64,000 nt of DNA from Streptomyces sp. TS71-3 (GTDB taxonomy: Bacteria; Actinomycetota; Actinomycetes; Streptomycetales; Streptomycetaceae). Of this stretch, positions 50,812 to 58,073 are shown piece by piece (positions within the stretch are counted from its first letter, which is position 1; each line of letters begins with the position of its first letter). Under the pieces are notes generated by a model. It had not been told where the DNA came from. It did not search any database and saw only the letters and a list, made by a program, of their open reading frames with translations. Both the position numbers and the translations under genes were made by a program. The DNA is taken from contig NZ_BNEL01000003.1 in NCBI RefSeq assembly GCF_018327685.1, positions 2,542,001 to 2,606,000 on the forward strand, in the 5' to 3' direction.

Positions 50812-52926
50812 CTACGACCCGGCCGCCGGGGCGGCCTCGGCGGGCGGGGTGGTGTCCGGATCCGAATCCGTGCCGGAACCTCTAGCCGTGCCGGAGCCCC
50901 CACCAGCCGTGCCGGAACCCTCAGTCGGACCGGGACTCTCAGCCGTGCCGGAACCCGTGGGTGCGTCCGGGACCGGGGCCGGGTCCGCCGACGTCCCCGC
51001 AGCGGAGTCCCGGGCCGTCTTCGCGCCGGAGTCCGGGCCGCTCGCGCCCGCTCCGGTCCGCGCGCGGCGTGGGCGCGGCAGGCGGGTCGGGCCGAGGTAG
51101 CCGCGGGCCTGGAGCTCGAAGAGCTGGGCGTAGGGACCGCCGGCGGCGAGCAGGTCCTCGTGCGAGCCGTACTCGGTCACCCGGCCGCCGTCCAGCACCA
51201 CGATCACGTCCGCGGTGCGCACGGTGGAGAACCGGTGCGACACCAGCACGGTGATCGCCCCGCGCTCGGCCGCGCCCGTCCTGGCCGCCTCGGCCCACCG
51301 GGCGTACAGCGCGGTCTCGGTGGCCGCGTCCAGCGCGGCCGTCGGCTCGTCCAGCACCGTCAGCAGCGGCGCCTGACGCATCAGGGCCCGGGCCAGCGCC
51401 AGCCGCTGCCACTGGCCTCCGGAGAGTTCGGTGCCCCCGGGGAAGTACCGGCCCAGCTGCGCGTCCAGCCCGTCCGGCAGCGCGTCCACCGCGGCGCCCG
51501 CCCCGGCCCGCTCCACCGCGCCGCGCACCGCCGCATCCTCGCCCATCCGGGGCAGGTCGCCGGCGCCCACCGTCTGCCGGGCCGTCCACTGGTAGCGGGC
51601 GAAATCCTGGAACGCCGCGGTCGTCCGCCGCCGCCACGCGTCCGGATCGATGCCGGCCAGGTCGGTGCCGTCCACCGTGATCCGCCCTGCGGTCGGCCGG
51701 TACATGCCGGTCAGCAGCTTCACGAGCGAGGTCTTGCCCGCGCCGTTCTCGCCGACCACCGCGACCGTCGCCCCGGCCGGCAGCGTCAGGTCCACGTCGC
51801 GCAGCACCGGCCGCGCCGCCCCCGGGTAGGCGAAGGTCACGCCCTCCAGACGGATCCCGTCCGCCAGCCGCCGCGGCACCGGCAGCAGCGGGCCCACGCG
51901 GCGGCGGGCGGCGGCCACGGCGTCCTCCAGGTCCAGTAGCTTTCGCGCGGTGCGCAGCGCCCCGCCGACCGCTCCCGCCGTGTCGCCGGCCGCCGACACC
52001 TGGCCCTGCGCCCGGCGCAGCAGGCTGACCGTCATCACCACCTGGCCCGGCGTGGCGTGCCCGTGCGCGGCGCGCAGCACCAGGACCACGACGGCCGAGG
52101 CGAACCCGATCGCGTACACCAGCCAGCCCGCCGCCTCCCAGGCCGCGCTGCGTCCGGCGGCCCGTACCGTACGCCGCCGCACACGCTCGGCCAGCCGGGC
52201 GTGCCGGGCGGCCAGCTCGCCGGTGATGCCGCTGATCCGCAGCTCCTTGGCGGTGTCCGCGGTGGTGGTCAGGGTGAACAGGTCACCCAGCATCAGCCGG
52301 TCCTGCGCCGTGTCGTCGTCCGCCCGCTGCCGGAGCCGGGAGGCGCGCCGGTCGGCGAGCGCCGGCACCGCGCCCAGCAGGGGCACGATCAGCACCGGCG
52401 GGTAGACGGTGGCCAGCAGCACGAGGATGCCGCCGCCGCGCACCACGTTCTGGAGGCCGCGCAGGAAGGTGCGCGGGGCCAGCGCGATCGACCGGCGCTG
52501 CTCGCGGATCTGGTCGAGGTCGCCCATCCGGGCCGGGGCCTCCAGCAGTTCCAGGGTGTCGGCCGAACTCGTCAGCCGGGCCAGCCGGCTGCTGATCAGC
52601 AGCGACACCCGGTCGGTGAGGATCGAGCTCTGCATCGCGCCGACGACCCCGGTCACCCACGCCACGGTGAACAGCACCGCCACCAGCACCACGCCGACCA
52701 CCGCCGCGTGCCCGTCGTGCCGGGTCGCCGCGTCGATCATCACCCGGTAGCCCAGGGTGCCGCTCACGGAGGCCACCGAGCCGACCACGCCCATCACCAG
52801 CGAGGCGGTCATCAGCAGCGGGGCGGCCCGGAAACCGGAGCCGGCGAGCAGCCCCAGCACTCTGCCGCCCGGCCGCTCCCGCCACGCCGCGGCCCAGCCC
52901 TCGATGCGCTTCGTCCCGCCGCTCAT
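50812..52926 (-). CDS. ABC exporter half-transporter (membrane + ATPase)
   Basis: A 704-residue protein with an N-terminal ABC membrane domain of about six segments and a C-terminal ATPase. Walker A is GENGAGKTS, the signature TELSGGQWQRLALARAL, Walker B LLTVLDEPTAALD and the switch His in LVSHRFSTV. A long low-complexity tail follows, with repeats of the GSGTA type (DNA 50870-50960 repeats GCCGTGCCGGA). Its ATG overlaps the stop of the upstream ABC gene (ATGA), so the two probably form a heterodimeric exporter. Substrate unknown; a lipid, peptide or drug is typical. Confidence 0.9.
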   Translation of the reverse strand: MSGGTKRIEGWAAAWRERPGGRVLGLLAGSGFRAAPLLMTASLVMGVVGSVASVSGTLGYRVMIDAATRHDGHAAVVGVVLVAVLFTVAWVTGVVGAMQSSILTDRVSLLISSRLARLTSSADTLELLEAPARMGDLDQIREQRRSIALAPRTFLRGLQNVVRGGGILVLLATVYPPVLIVPLLGAVPALADRRASRLRQRADDDTAQDRLMLGDLFTLTTTADTAKELRISGITGELAARHARLAERVRRRTVRAAGRSAAWEAAGWLVYAIGFASAVVVLVLRAAHGHATPGQVVMTVSLLRRAQGQVSAAGDTAGAVGGALRTARKLLDLEDAVAAARRRVGPLLPVPRRLADGIRLEGVTFAYPGAARPVLRDVDLTLPAGATVAVVGENGAGKTSLVKLLTGMYRPTAGRITVDGTDLAGIDPDAWRRRTTAAFQDFARYQWTARQTVGAGDLPRMGEDAAVRGAVERAGAGAAVDALPDGLDAQLGRYFPGGTELSGGQWQRLALARALMRQAPLLTVLDEPTAALDAATETALYARWAEAARTGAAERGAITVLVSHRFSTVRTADVIVVLDGGRVTEYGSHEDLLAAGGPYAQLFELQARGYLGPTRLPRPRRARTGAGASGPDSGAKTARDSAAGTSADPAPVPDAPTGSGTAESPGPTEGSGTAGGGSGTARGSGTDSDPDTTPPAEAAPAAGS

Positions 52927-54959
52927 GCCCGTCCCCCCGTGTGCCGGGTGCCGCCCGCGGTGAACCGGGCCGCCTGCGCCCGGAACAGCTCCGCGTACTG
53001 GCCCCCGCGGTCCAACAGCTCCTCGTGCGAGCCGAGTTCGGTGATCAGCCCGCCGTCCAGCACCGCGATCCGGTCCGCCCGCCGCACGGTGGAGAACCGG
53101 TGCGAGATGACGATCGCGGTGGTGCCCCCGGTGATCTCCAGGAACCGGTCGTAGAACGCCGCCTCCGCCCGCACGTCCAGCTGCGCGGTCGGTTCGTCCA
53201 GCACCAGCACCCGAGCGCCGCGCTCCACCGCGTACAGCGCCCGGGTGAGCGCCAGGCGCTGCCACTGGCCGCCGGACAGGTCGGTACCGTCGGTGTAGTG
53301 CGGCGAGAGCACCGTCTCCCAGCCGTGCGGCAGTGCCGCCACCAGCTCGGCGGCCCCGGCGCGCTCCGCCGCCCGCTCCAGCGCCTGGCGGTCCGGCGGC
53401 TCGTGCAGCGCGAGCGAGACGTTCTCGGCCGCGGTGAAGGGGTAACGGGTGAAATCCTGGAAGACCACGGCAAGTTGGCGCTGCCAGTCGGCGGGGTCCA
53501 GGGACGCCAGGTCGGTGCCGTCCACCGTGATCCGCCCGGCGGTCGGCTCCCGCAGCCTGGCCAGCAGCGTGACCAGCGTCGTCTTGCCCGCCCCGTTCAC
53601 CCCCACCAGCGCCAGCGACGACCCGGCCGGCAACTCCAGGTCGAGACCGGCCAGCACGTCGTGCCCACCGCCGGGGTAGCGGAAGCCCACCGACTCGAAC
53701 CGGATGCCCTGTCGCGGCAGCCCGGCGGTGTCACGGGCGGGCGGGGGCACGGGGCGGTCTCCGGACGGCGCCATCGGGCGGTCATCGGGCGGCGACTTGG
53801 AGAGGTCTCCGGGTTGTGCCACGGGTCGGTCTCCGGGCGGCGCGCCGGCCCGGTCAACGGCACGGGCCCTTGCGGGAGCGGGCGCCGGCACGTCCGGCAC
53901 CGTGCCGGCCGCGTTCACGCCGCCGGCCGCGCCCGGAGGGGCCCCGGCGGGCGACGGGGCGAGACCGGCCTCCAGCGCGGCGAGGTCGGGCAGGGTCCGC
54001 AGCATCGACTCCAGCTGGAAGTCCTGGAGGGTCACGCTGCCGACCGGCATGGTGGCCGGCAGCATGGGCAACAGGGTGGCCAGGGTGCGCAGGCCCGCCG
54101 TGTGGTGGTAGGCGTCCCAGGCCAGCGTGCCGGCACCCAGCCCGTAGGCGCCCAGCACCAGCACCCCGGCGGCGGCGACCCGGGCGTTGAGCCGCCGGAT
54201 GGTGCGCCAGGACGGGCTCATGGCGTCGGTGTAGAGCCGCTGCCAGGAGTCCACCACCCAGTCGCCGAGCCCGAAGACCCGCACCTCCTTGCCGAACTGC
54301 GGGCGCCAGGCCACCCCGAGGAAGTACCAGGCCCGGCGCAGCGGCGGGCCGGCCGCGCGGTAGGTGGCGGCCCGGGCACGCACCAGGGCCCGCAGCGGCA
54401 CCCGCACCACCAGCCAGACCGCGAGCAGCATCAGGCCCAGCCACCACCGGTAGCCGGACAGCACCCCGCAGGCCACCAGCCCGCCGAGCCGGCTGCCGGC
54501 CAGCTGGAAGAGCGTCATCGGAGCGTCGGACGGCCGGTCGCCCATGATCTCGCCCTGCGCACCGGCCAGCTGGTCCAGCACCCGCGGGTCCTCCAGGTGC
54601 GCGATGCCGGGCGGCGCGGAGACCGCGCGCACGAGCCGCCCCTGCAGCGAGGCGGTCAGCCGGGCCCGTGCCGCGGCGGACACCACGTCCTGCACCGGGC
54701 CGCGCAGCATGGACAGCGCGAAGCACCCGGCGGCCAGGCCGAGCGCCAGCACCAGCCCGTGCCCGGCCGGCGAACCGAGCCCGTCCGTGACCGCCGCCGG
54801 AATGCGGCCGGTGGCCCTGCCCATGGCGATCAGGGTCAGGCTGGGCAGCACGGCGTCGGCGACCAGCAGCACGCCCGCGGTCAGCGTCAGCGGTCGCGAG
54901 GCACGCCACAGCAGAAGCAGCGCCGCGATCCGGGTCCCGGCGGTGGCGGAATCGGGCAA
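52923..54959 (-). CDS. ABC exporter half-transporter (membrane + ATPase), partner
   Basis: A 678-residue partner of the preceding exporter. It has about six membrane segments in residues 15-320, an unusual repetitive linker at about residues 370-405, then an ATPase with Walker A GVNGAGKTT, signature TDLSGGQWQRLALTRAL, Walker B VLVLDEPTAQLD and His switch VISHRFSTV. Start is TTG 54959 with GGAG six bases upstream. It overlaps the second ABC gene by four bases. Both ATPase sites look catalytically competent. Confidence 0.9.
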   Translation of the reverse strand: MPDSATAGTRIAALLLLWRASRPLTLTAGVLLVADAVLPSLTLIAMGRATGRIPAAVTDGLGSPAGHGLVLALGLAAGCFALSMLRGPVQDVVSAAARARLTASLQGRLVRAVSAPPGIAHLEDPRVLDQLAGAQGEIMGDRPSDAPMTLFQLAGSRLGGLVACGVLSGYRWWLGLMLLAVWLVVRVPLRALVRARAATYRAAGPPLRRAWYFLGVAWRPQFGKEVRVFGLGDWVVDSWQRLYTDAMSPSWRTIRRLNARVAAAGVLVLGAYGLGAGTLAWDAYHHTAGLRTLATLLPMLPATMPVGSVTLQDFQLESMLRTLPDLAALEAGLAPSPAGAPPGAAGGVNAAGTVPDVPAPAPARARAVDRAGAPPGDRPVAQPGDLSKSPPDDRPMAPSGDRPVPPPARDTAGLPRQGIRFESVGFRYPGGGHDVLAGLDLELPAGSSLALVGVNGAGKTTLVTLLARLREPTAGRITVDGTDLASLDPADWQRQLAVVFQDFTRYPFTAAENVSLALHEPPDRQALERAAERAGAAELVAALPHGWETVLSPHYTDGTDLSGGQWQRLALTRALYAVERGARVLVLDEPTAQLDVRAEAAFYDRFLEITGGTTAIVISHRFSTVRRADRIAVLDGGLITELGSHEELLDRGGQYAELFRAQAARFTAGGTRHTGGRA
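53748..53843. repeat. Four in-frame 24-bp repeats in the ABC linker
   Basis: Copies start at 53748, 53772, 53796 and 53820 and encode octapeptides on the minus strand: APPGDRPV, AQPGDLSK, SPPDDRPM and APSGDRPV. They form the linker between membrane and ATPase domains. The unit preserves the frame. Confidence 0.8.
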
Positions 54960-55219
54960 CGGGGCTCCCAGATGAGGACGGCACGAGTGGCACGACTGTC
55001 CCCCTCCCCGCCCCCACCGGGCAACCGGATTCCTCCGGCCCCGGTGGCCCGGCGGCGCAACCCGGCCTCACACCCCGGCCCGAGCCGGCGTGGCGGGTGG
55101 ACGGTCTGGCCGGCGTGTTCGCAGGAGTCCCGACGGCCGGGGGGCACGACCAATCGTCAAGGGCAGCGGGGGGCGGTGGGCAAACGCGTCTGCCGGGTGA
55201 GGCGGATAGCCTGCTCCCC

Positions 55220-56203
55220 ATGGTTGGGGGCGGGGGAGCCGGGCGCACCGGTGCCGATCTTGAGGACCAGGGCTGGAGCGCGACGCGTGCCTGGGTGGAG
55301 AAGGGGCTGTCCGAGCCAGAACGCATCGAGGATGTTGTGCGGTTGCGTGGTGGCTGGACGTCGGAGATGCGCCGTTTGAACATCCACGGGCCCGGCGGTC
55401 GACGCTCGTTGGTCCTGCGGTCGTTCGTCGAGCCCTTCTTCGTCCGGCACGCGGAGGGTCTGCTGTCCCGTGAGGCAACCGTTCTGCGCCTGCTCGCCAG
55501 TACGGATGTGCCCGCGGCCACGTTGGTGGCAGTGGACGCGACCGCGCAGCACTGCGATCACCCGTCCTTGCTGATGTCGCTGCTGCCCGGGACCGTGCGC
55601 CTGGGAGATGAGGGGGCCGACCGTCGAGCGGAACTGCTGGCGCGCCAGTTGCTCCGCATCCACCGGCTACCGGTGTCCGCGCAGGCACGGCCGCGCGCGT
55701 ATCAGGCGTGGGCCTCGCCCGAGGCGGTGAGGCCACCCGAGGACACCGATCGGCCTGACCTGTGGCAACGGGCCGTGGACCTGATCCGCCGCGAGTCCCC
55801 GGAGCACCAGGCCTGCTTCCTGCACCGGGACTTCCACCCCGGCGACGTTCTCTTCACGGGCGACGGCAACGGCCTGCGGATCAGCGGCGTCGTCGACTGG
55901 ATGGAGACCTCCTGGGGACCGGCCGACCTGGACGTGGCCCACTGCTCGACGGCCCTGGCCCTGCTGCACGGGGTTCGGGCGGGCATGCGCTTCGCCGACC
56001 GCTACGTTGCGGCGGGAGGGACGCTGGCCGAGGATCGCGCGGCCCATCTCTACTGGCGCCTGCTGGACACCTTGGCTTTCGCTCCCGGCGCCGAGAAGGT
56101 CGCCGTCCCGTGGCGCGAGGTGGGCCGTGCCGATCTGACCCCCGCCCTGCTGACCAGGCGACTGGAGGAATACCTCCAGGCCCTTTTCGCGCGCTACGCC
56201 TGA
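55220..56203 (+). CDS. APH/ChoK-like phosphotransferase
   Basis: A 327-residue protein with the aminoglycoside phosphotransferase fold. The catalytic loop reads CFLHRDFHPGDVLF near residue 203, with Asp in the place of the usual metal-binding Asn of HGDxHxGNxL. The DFG-like segment is ISGVVDWMETSWGPADLDVA. The N-lobe begins near residue 40 (LRGGWTSEMRRL). Such kinases phosphorylate antibiotics, choline or other small molecules; resistance should not be assumed. The region from the divergent ABC gene to this ATG has no other gene. Confidence 0.85.
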   Translation: MVGGGGAGRTGADLEDQGWSATRAWVEKGLSEPERIEDVVRLRGGWTSEMRRLNIHGPGGRRSLVLRSFVEPFFVRHAEGLLSREATVLRLLASTDVPAATLVAVDATAQHCDHPSLLMSLLPGTVRLGDEGADRRAELLARQLLRIHRLPVSAQARPRAYQAWASPEAVRPPEDTDRPDLWQRAVDLIRRESPEHQACFLHRDFHPGDVLFTGDGNGLRISGVVDWMETSWGPADLDVAHCSTALALLHGVRAGMRFADRYVAAGGTLAEDRAAHLYWRLLDTLAFAPGAEKVAVPWREVGRADLTPALLTRRLEEYLQALFARYA

Positions 56204-56349
56204 AGCCGGATCAGCGGTCCCCGAGGAGGGAGCGGGGCAGCGCACATGCCATGCCGCGAGTCGCCGGGGCGCCGCTGAGATGTCAGTGGCCCTCCTTAGG
56301 GTACTCACGAACAGGCAGGGGCCGGTTCGTCTTTCGAGGGGGAGGGCGC

Positions 56350-57243
56350 GTGAGCGACGGTATCCAGTGGATGGTCGGTGCGACGACAAGCTCCGGATGG
56401 ATGCTCGACGTGCACTTCGCCCGCGGCATCGACGCCGAGGAACTGGCGGTTCGCATGGGAGCGCAACGCGGGGGAGTGGCCGGGTCGATGACCGACGCCG
56501 AGATGGTCGCCCTCGACGTCGACGCCTACCCCGACCGCGGGCCGGGCAGCGCGGTGGTCCGGGTCGGCGAGCACGCCGGCTGGGCGTTCGCCATCACGTA
56601 CGGCCCCTACCTGGAGCGGCTGGAGGAGGTGTCACGCGACGGCGTGGAAGCCGTCCACTACCTCCACAACGCGGAGCACCCGCCCACCAGCGTCTTCTAC
56701 GGGCGTGACGGCCGCACCGTCTGCGGATTCGGGCTGCTTGAGGAGGGCAACCGCTACGGCCAGGAGCCCGACCTGCTCCTGCCCGACCTCGTGGCCCGCG
56801 GAATCCTGCACCGCGACGGGGCGATCCGGAGCGATCCCGACATCCATGGCTACGAAGGTCGCGAGCGCCTCAGCCTTGCCGTCTTCGAGGAACGCTTCGG
56901 TCTCTCCCTGCCCCGCACCGTTCTCGCCGAAGAGCCCCTTCCCGTGTACGCGATCATGGGCTCACCGGCTCCGGACTTCGAGGAGGTCTCAGCGTGGGCC
57001 GCAGCTCACGGCAGGCCCCTCCCCGACGAGCGCCTGCGCCTGATCCCGGCCGGCCTGCGCCGGGCATACGAGTGGGACACCGACCCTCAGCGGTGGGAAC
57101 GCCAGGCGCCCCGCCTCGGCGGAGGTATCCGCCGGGGCGGCGTCATCAGCACGTCGCACCCCAGCGCGGTCCTGAAGATCCAGCCCTTGATACGGAAGCG
57201 GGGTCCTGAAGATCCAGCCCTTGATACGGAAGCGGGGTCCTGA
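56350..57243 (+). CDS. DUF6461-family hypothetical protein with repeat-derived tail
   Basis: A 297-residue cytoplasmic protein of the DUF6461 type found widely in actinobacteria, with no known function. Text such as GWMLDVHFARGIDAEELAVR near the start and WAFAITYGP followed by ERLEEVSRDG in the middle fit the family. GTG 56350 follows GAGGG. The last 27 or so residues are encoded by a 34-bp tandem repeat read in two phases (KIQPLIRKRG, then EDPALDTEAG). The third copy supplies the stop, so the tail is probably not conserved. Confidence 0.75.
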   Translation: MSDGIQWMVGATTSSGWMLDVHFARGIDAEELAVRMGAQRGGVAGSMTDAEMVALDVDAYPDRGPGSAVVRVGEHAGWAFAITYGPYLERLEEVSRDGVEAVHYLHNAEHPPTSVFYGRDGRTVCGFGLLEEGNRYGQEPDLLLPDLVARGILHRDGAIRSDPDIHGYEGRERLSLAVFEERFGLSLPRTVLAEEPLPVYAIMGSPAPDFEEVSAWAAAHGRPLPDERLRLIPAGLRRAYEWDTDPQRWERQAPRLGGGIRRGGVISTSHPSAVLKIQPLIRKRGPEDPALDTEAGS

Positions 57244-57318
57244 AGATCCGGGCCGTCATACGGAAGCGGGGTCCTGAAGATCCGGCCCGTCATACGGAAG
57301 CGGGATCCTGAAGGACCC
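57169..57318. repeat. 34-bp tandem repeats overlapping the DUF6461 3' end
   Basis: Copies start at 57169, 57203, 57237 and 57271, with a partial fifth at 57305. The unit begins GTCCTGAAGATCC and ends ATACGGAAGCGGG. Copies 1-2 share CAGCCCTTG and copies 3-4 have a GGCCCGTC-type centre. There is no spacer, so it is a minisatellite, not CRISPR. Confidence 0.9.
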
Positions 57319-57373
57319 AGTTCATGACGGCAAGCGGTAGTCGCCGTGTCGCGACATCTGTGCGGAGCCGGCT

Positions 57374-57619
57374 TCAGCCGTCGACCCCGCCGGGTCCGGT
57401 GGCCGAAGTGCCGCCCACCTGTACGACGACTTGGCCGCGGTCGGCGCGCTGCTCGGGCAGGAGGCTTCCGGACGGCAGTGATCTGACCCGGCTGTCGGGA
57501 CGGGACTCGCTCACCTTCCCGAGTCGGAGTGCCGCCCGCGCGCGTAGCCATGCGTAGAGCAGACGTACGGCACAGACGCCGATCCCTGCTAGCAGGGGGG
57601 TCACCGCCATGACGTGCAT
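57374..57619 (-). CDS. Small single-pass membrane protein (hypothetical)
   Basis: An 81-residue frame starting MHVMAVTPLLAGIGVCAVRL followed by LYAWLRARAALRLGKV: one membrane segment followed by positive residues and a polar tail, predicted N-out/C-in. GGAAGG lies seven bases before the ATG. It shows no recognised family. It is the only plausible gene in the 830-bp gap between the DUF6461 and GH92 genes. Confidence 0.4.
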   Translation of the reverse strand: MHVMAVTPLLAGIGVCAVRLLYAWLRARAALRLGKVSESRPDSRVRSLPSGSLLPEQRADRGQVVVQVGGTSATGPGGVDG

Positions 57620-57887
57620 GATCGGCCTTCCACTCGGGCCCTCCCCTGGAAGAGGGCGTCACCGGGAGACTGACGGGGTGTCGTGCGATCAGAGTGGCCA
57701 AGTGTGACGTCATTTCCGAATCGATCTTCGGGCTGCTCCCGGCATGCCGCGACCCCCTGGCGCGAACCCGCAGTTCAACCGAGTCCGGGCGGGGCGCCGC
57801 CCTATGAGATGTGACGCACGCCACTCGTTGCCCGCGCCCTGGATCCCCCGGACCAACTCCCTGGGCGCGTCCGCGAACGGAAGGGGT

Positions 57888-57971
57888 CGGTCCGGGAACC
57901 CCGGGGGGCGGTCCGAGAACCCCGGGGGTCCGTCCGGTAATCCCGGGGATCGGTCCGGGAATCCCGAGGCT
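57888..57971. repeat. Four tandem 21-bp repeats upstream of GH92 gene
   Basis: Copies start at 57888, 57909, 57930 and 57951, pattern CGGTCCGGGAACCCCGGGG with drift. It ends about 100 bp before the GH92 start. The plus-strand frame is open through it but has no ribosome binding site, so it is treated as non-coding. Confidence 0.8.
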
Positions 57972-58073
57972 CGCCTGGATCCACCGCCTCGGACTGATCA
58001 CTTGACGCCGCCACGCACGGCCGTCAGTTTGGGTCCGATAACGTTGTCTGCTCGTCGCGGTCGGAGGAGAACC

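Noticed and set aside
57169..57318. Possible CRISPR array at the 34-bp repeats
   Set aside because: The copies abut with no variable spacers and no cas genes occur; it is a tandem repeat.
57744..58073. An extended N terminus of the GH92 protein through the 21-bp repeats
   Set aside because: The ATG at 58074 has a good GGAGGA site and is followed at once by a twin-arginine signal; the upstream text is repeat-derived.
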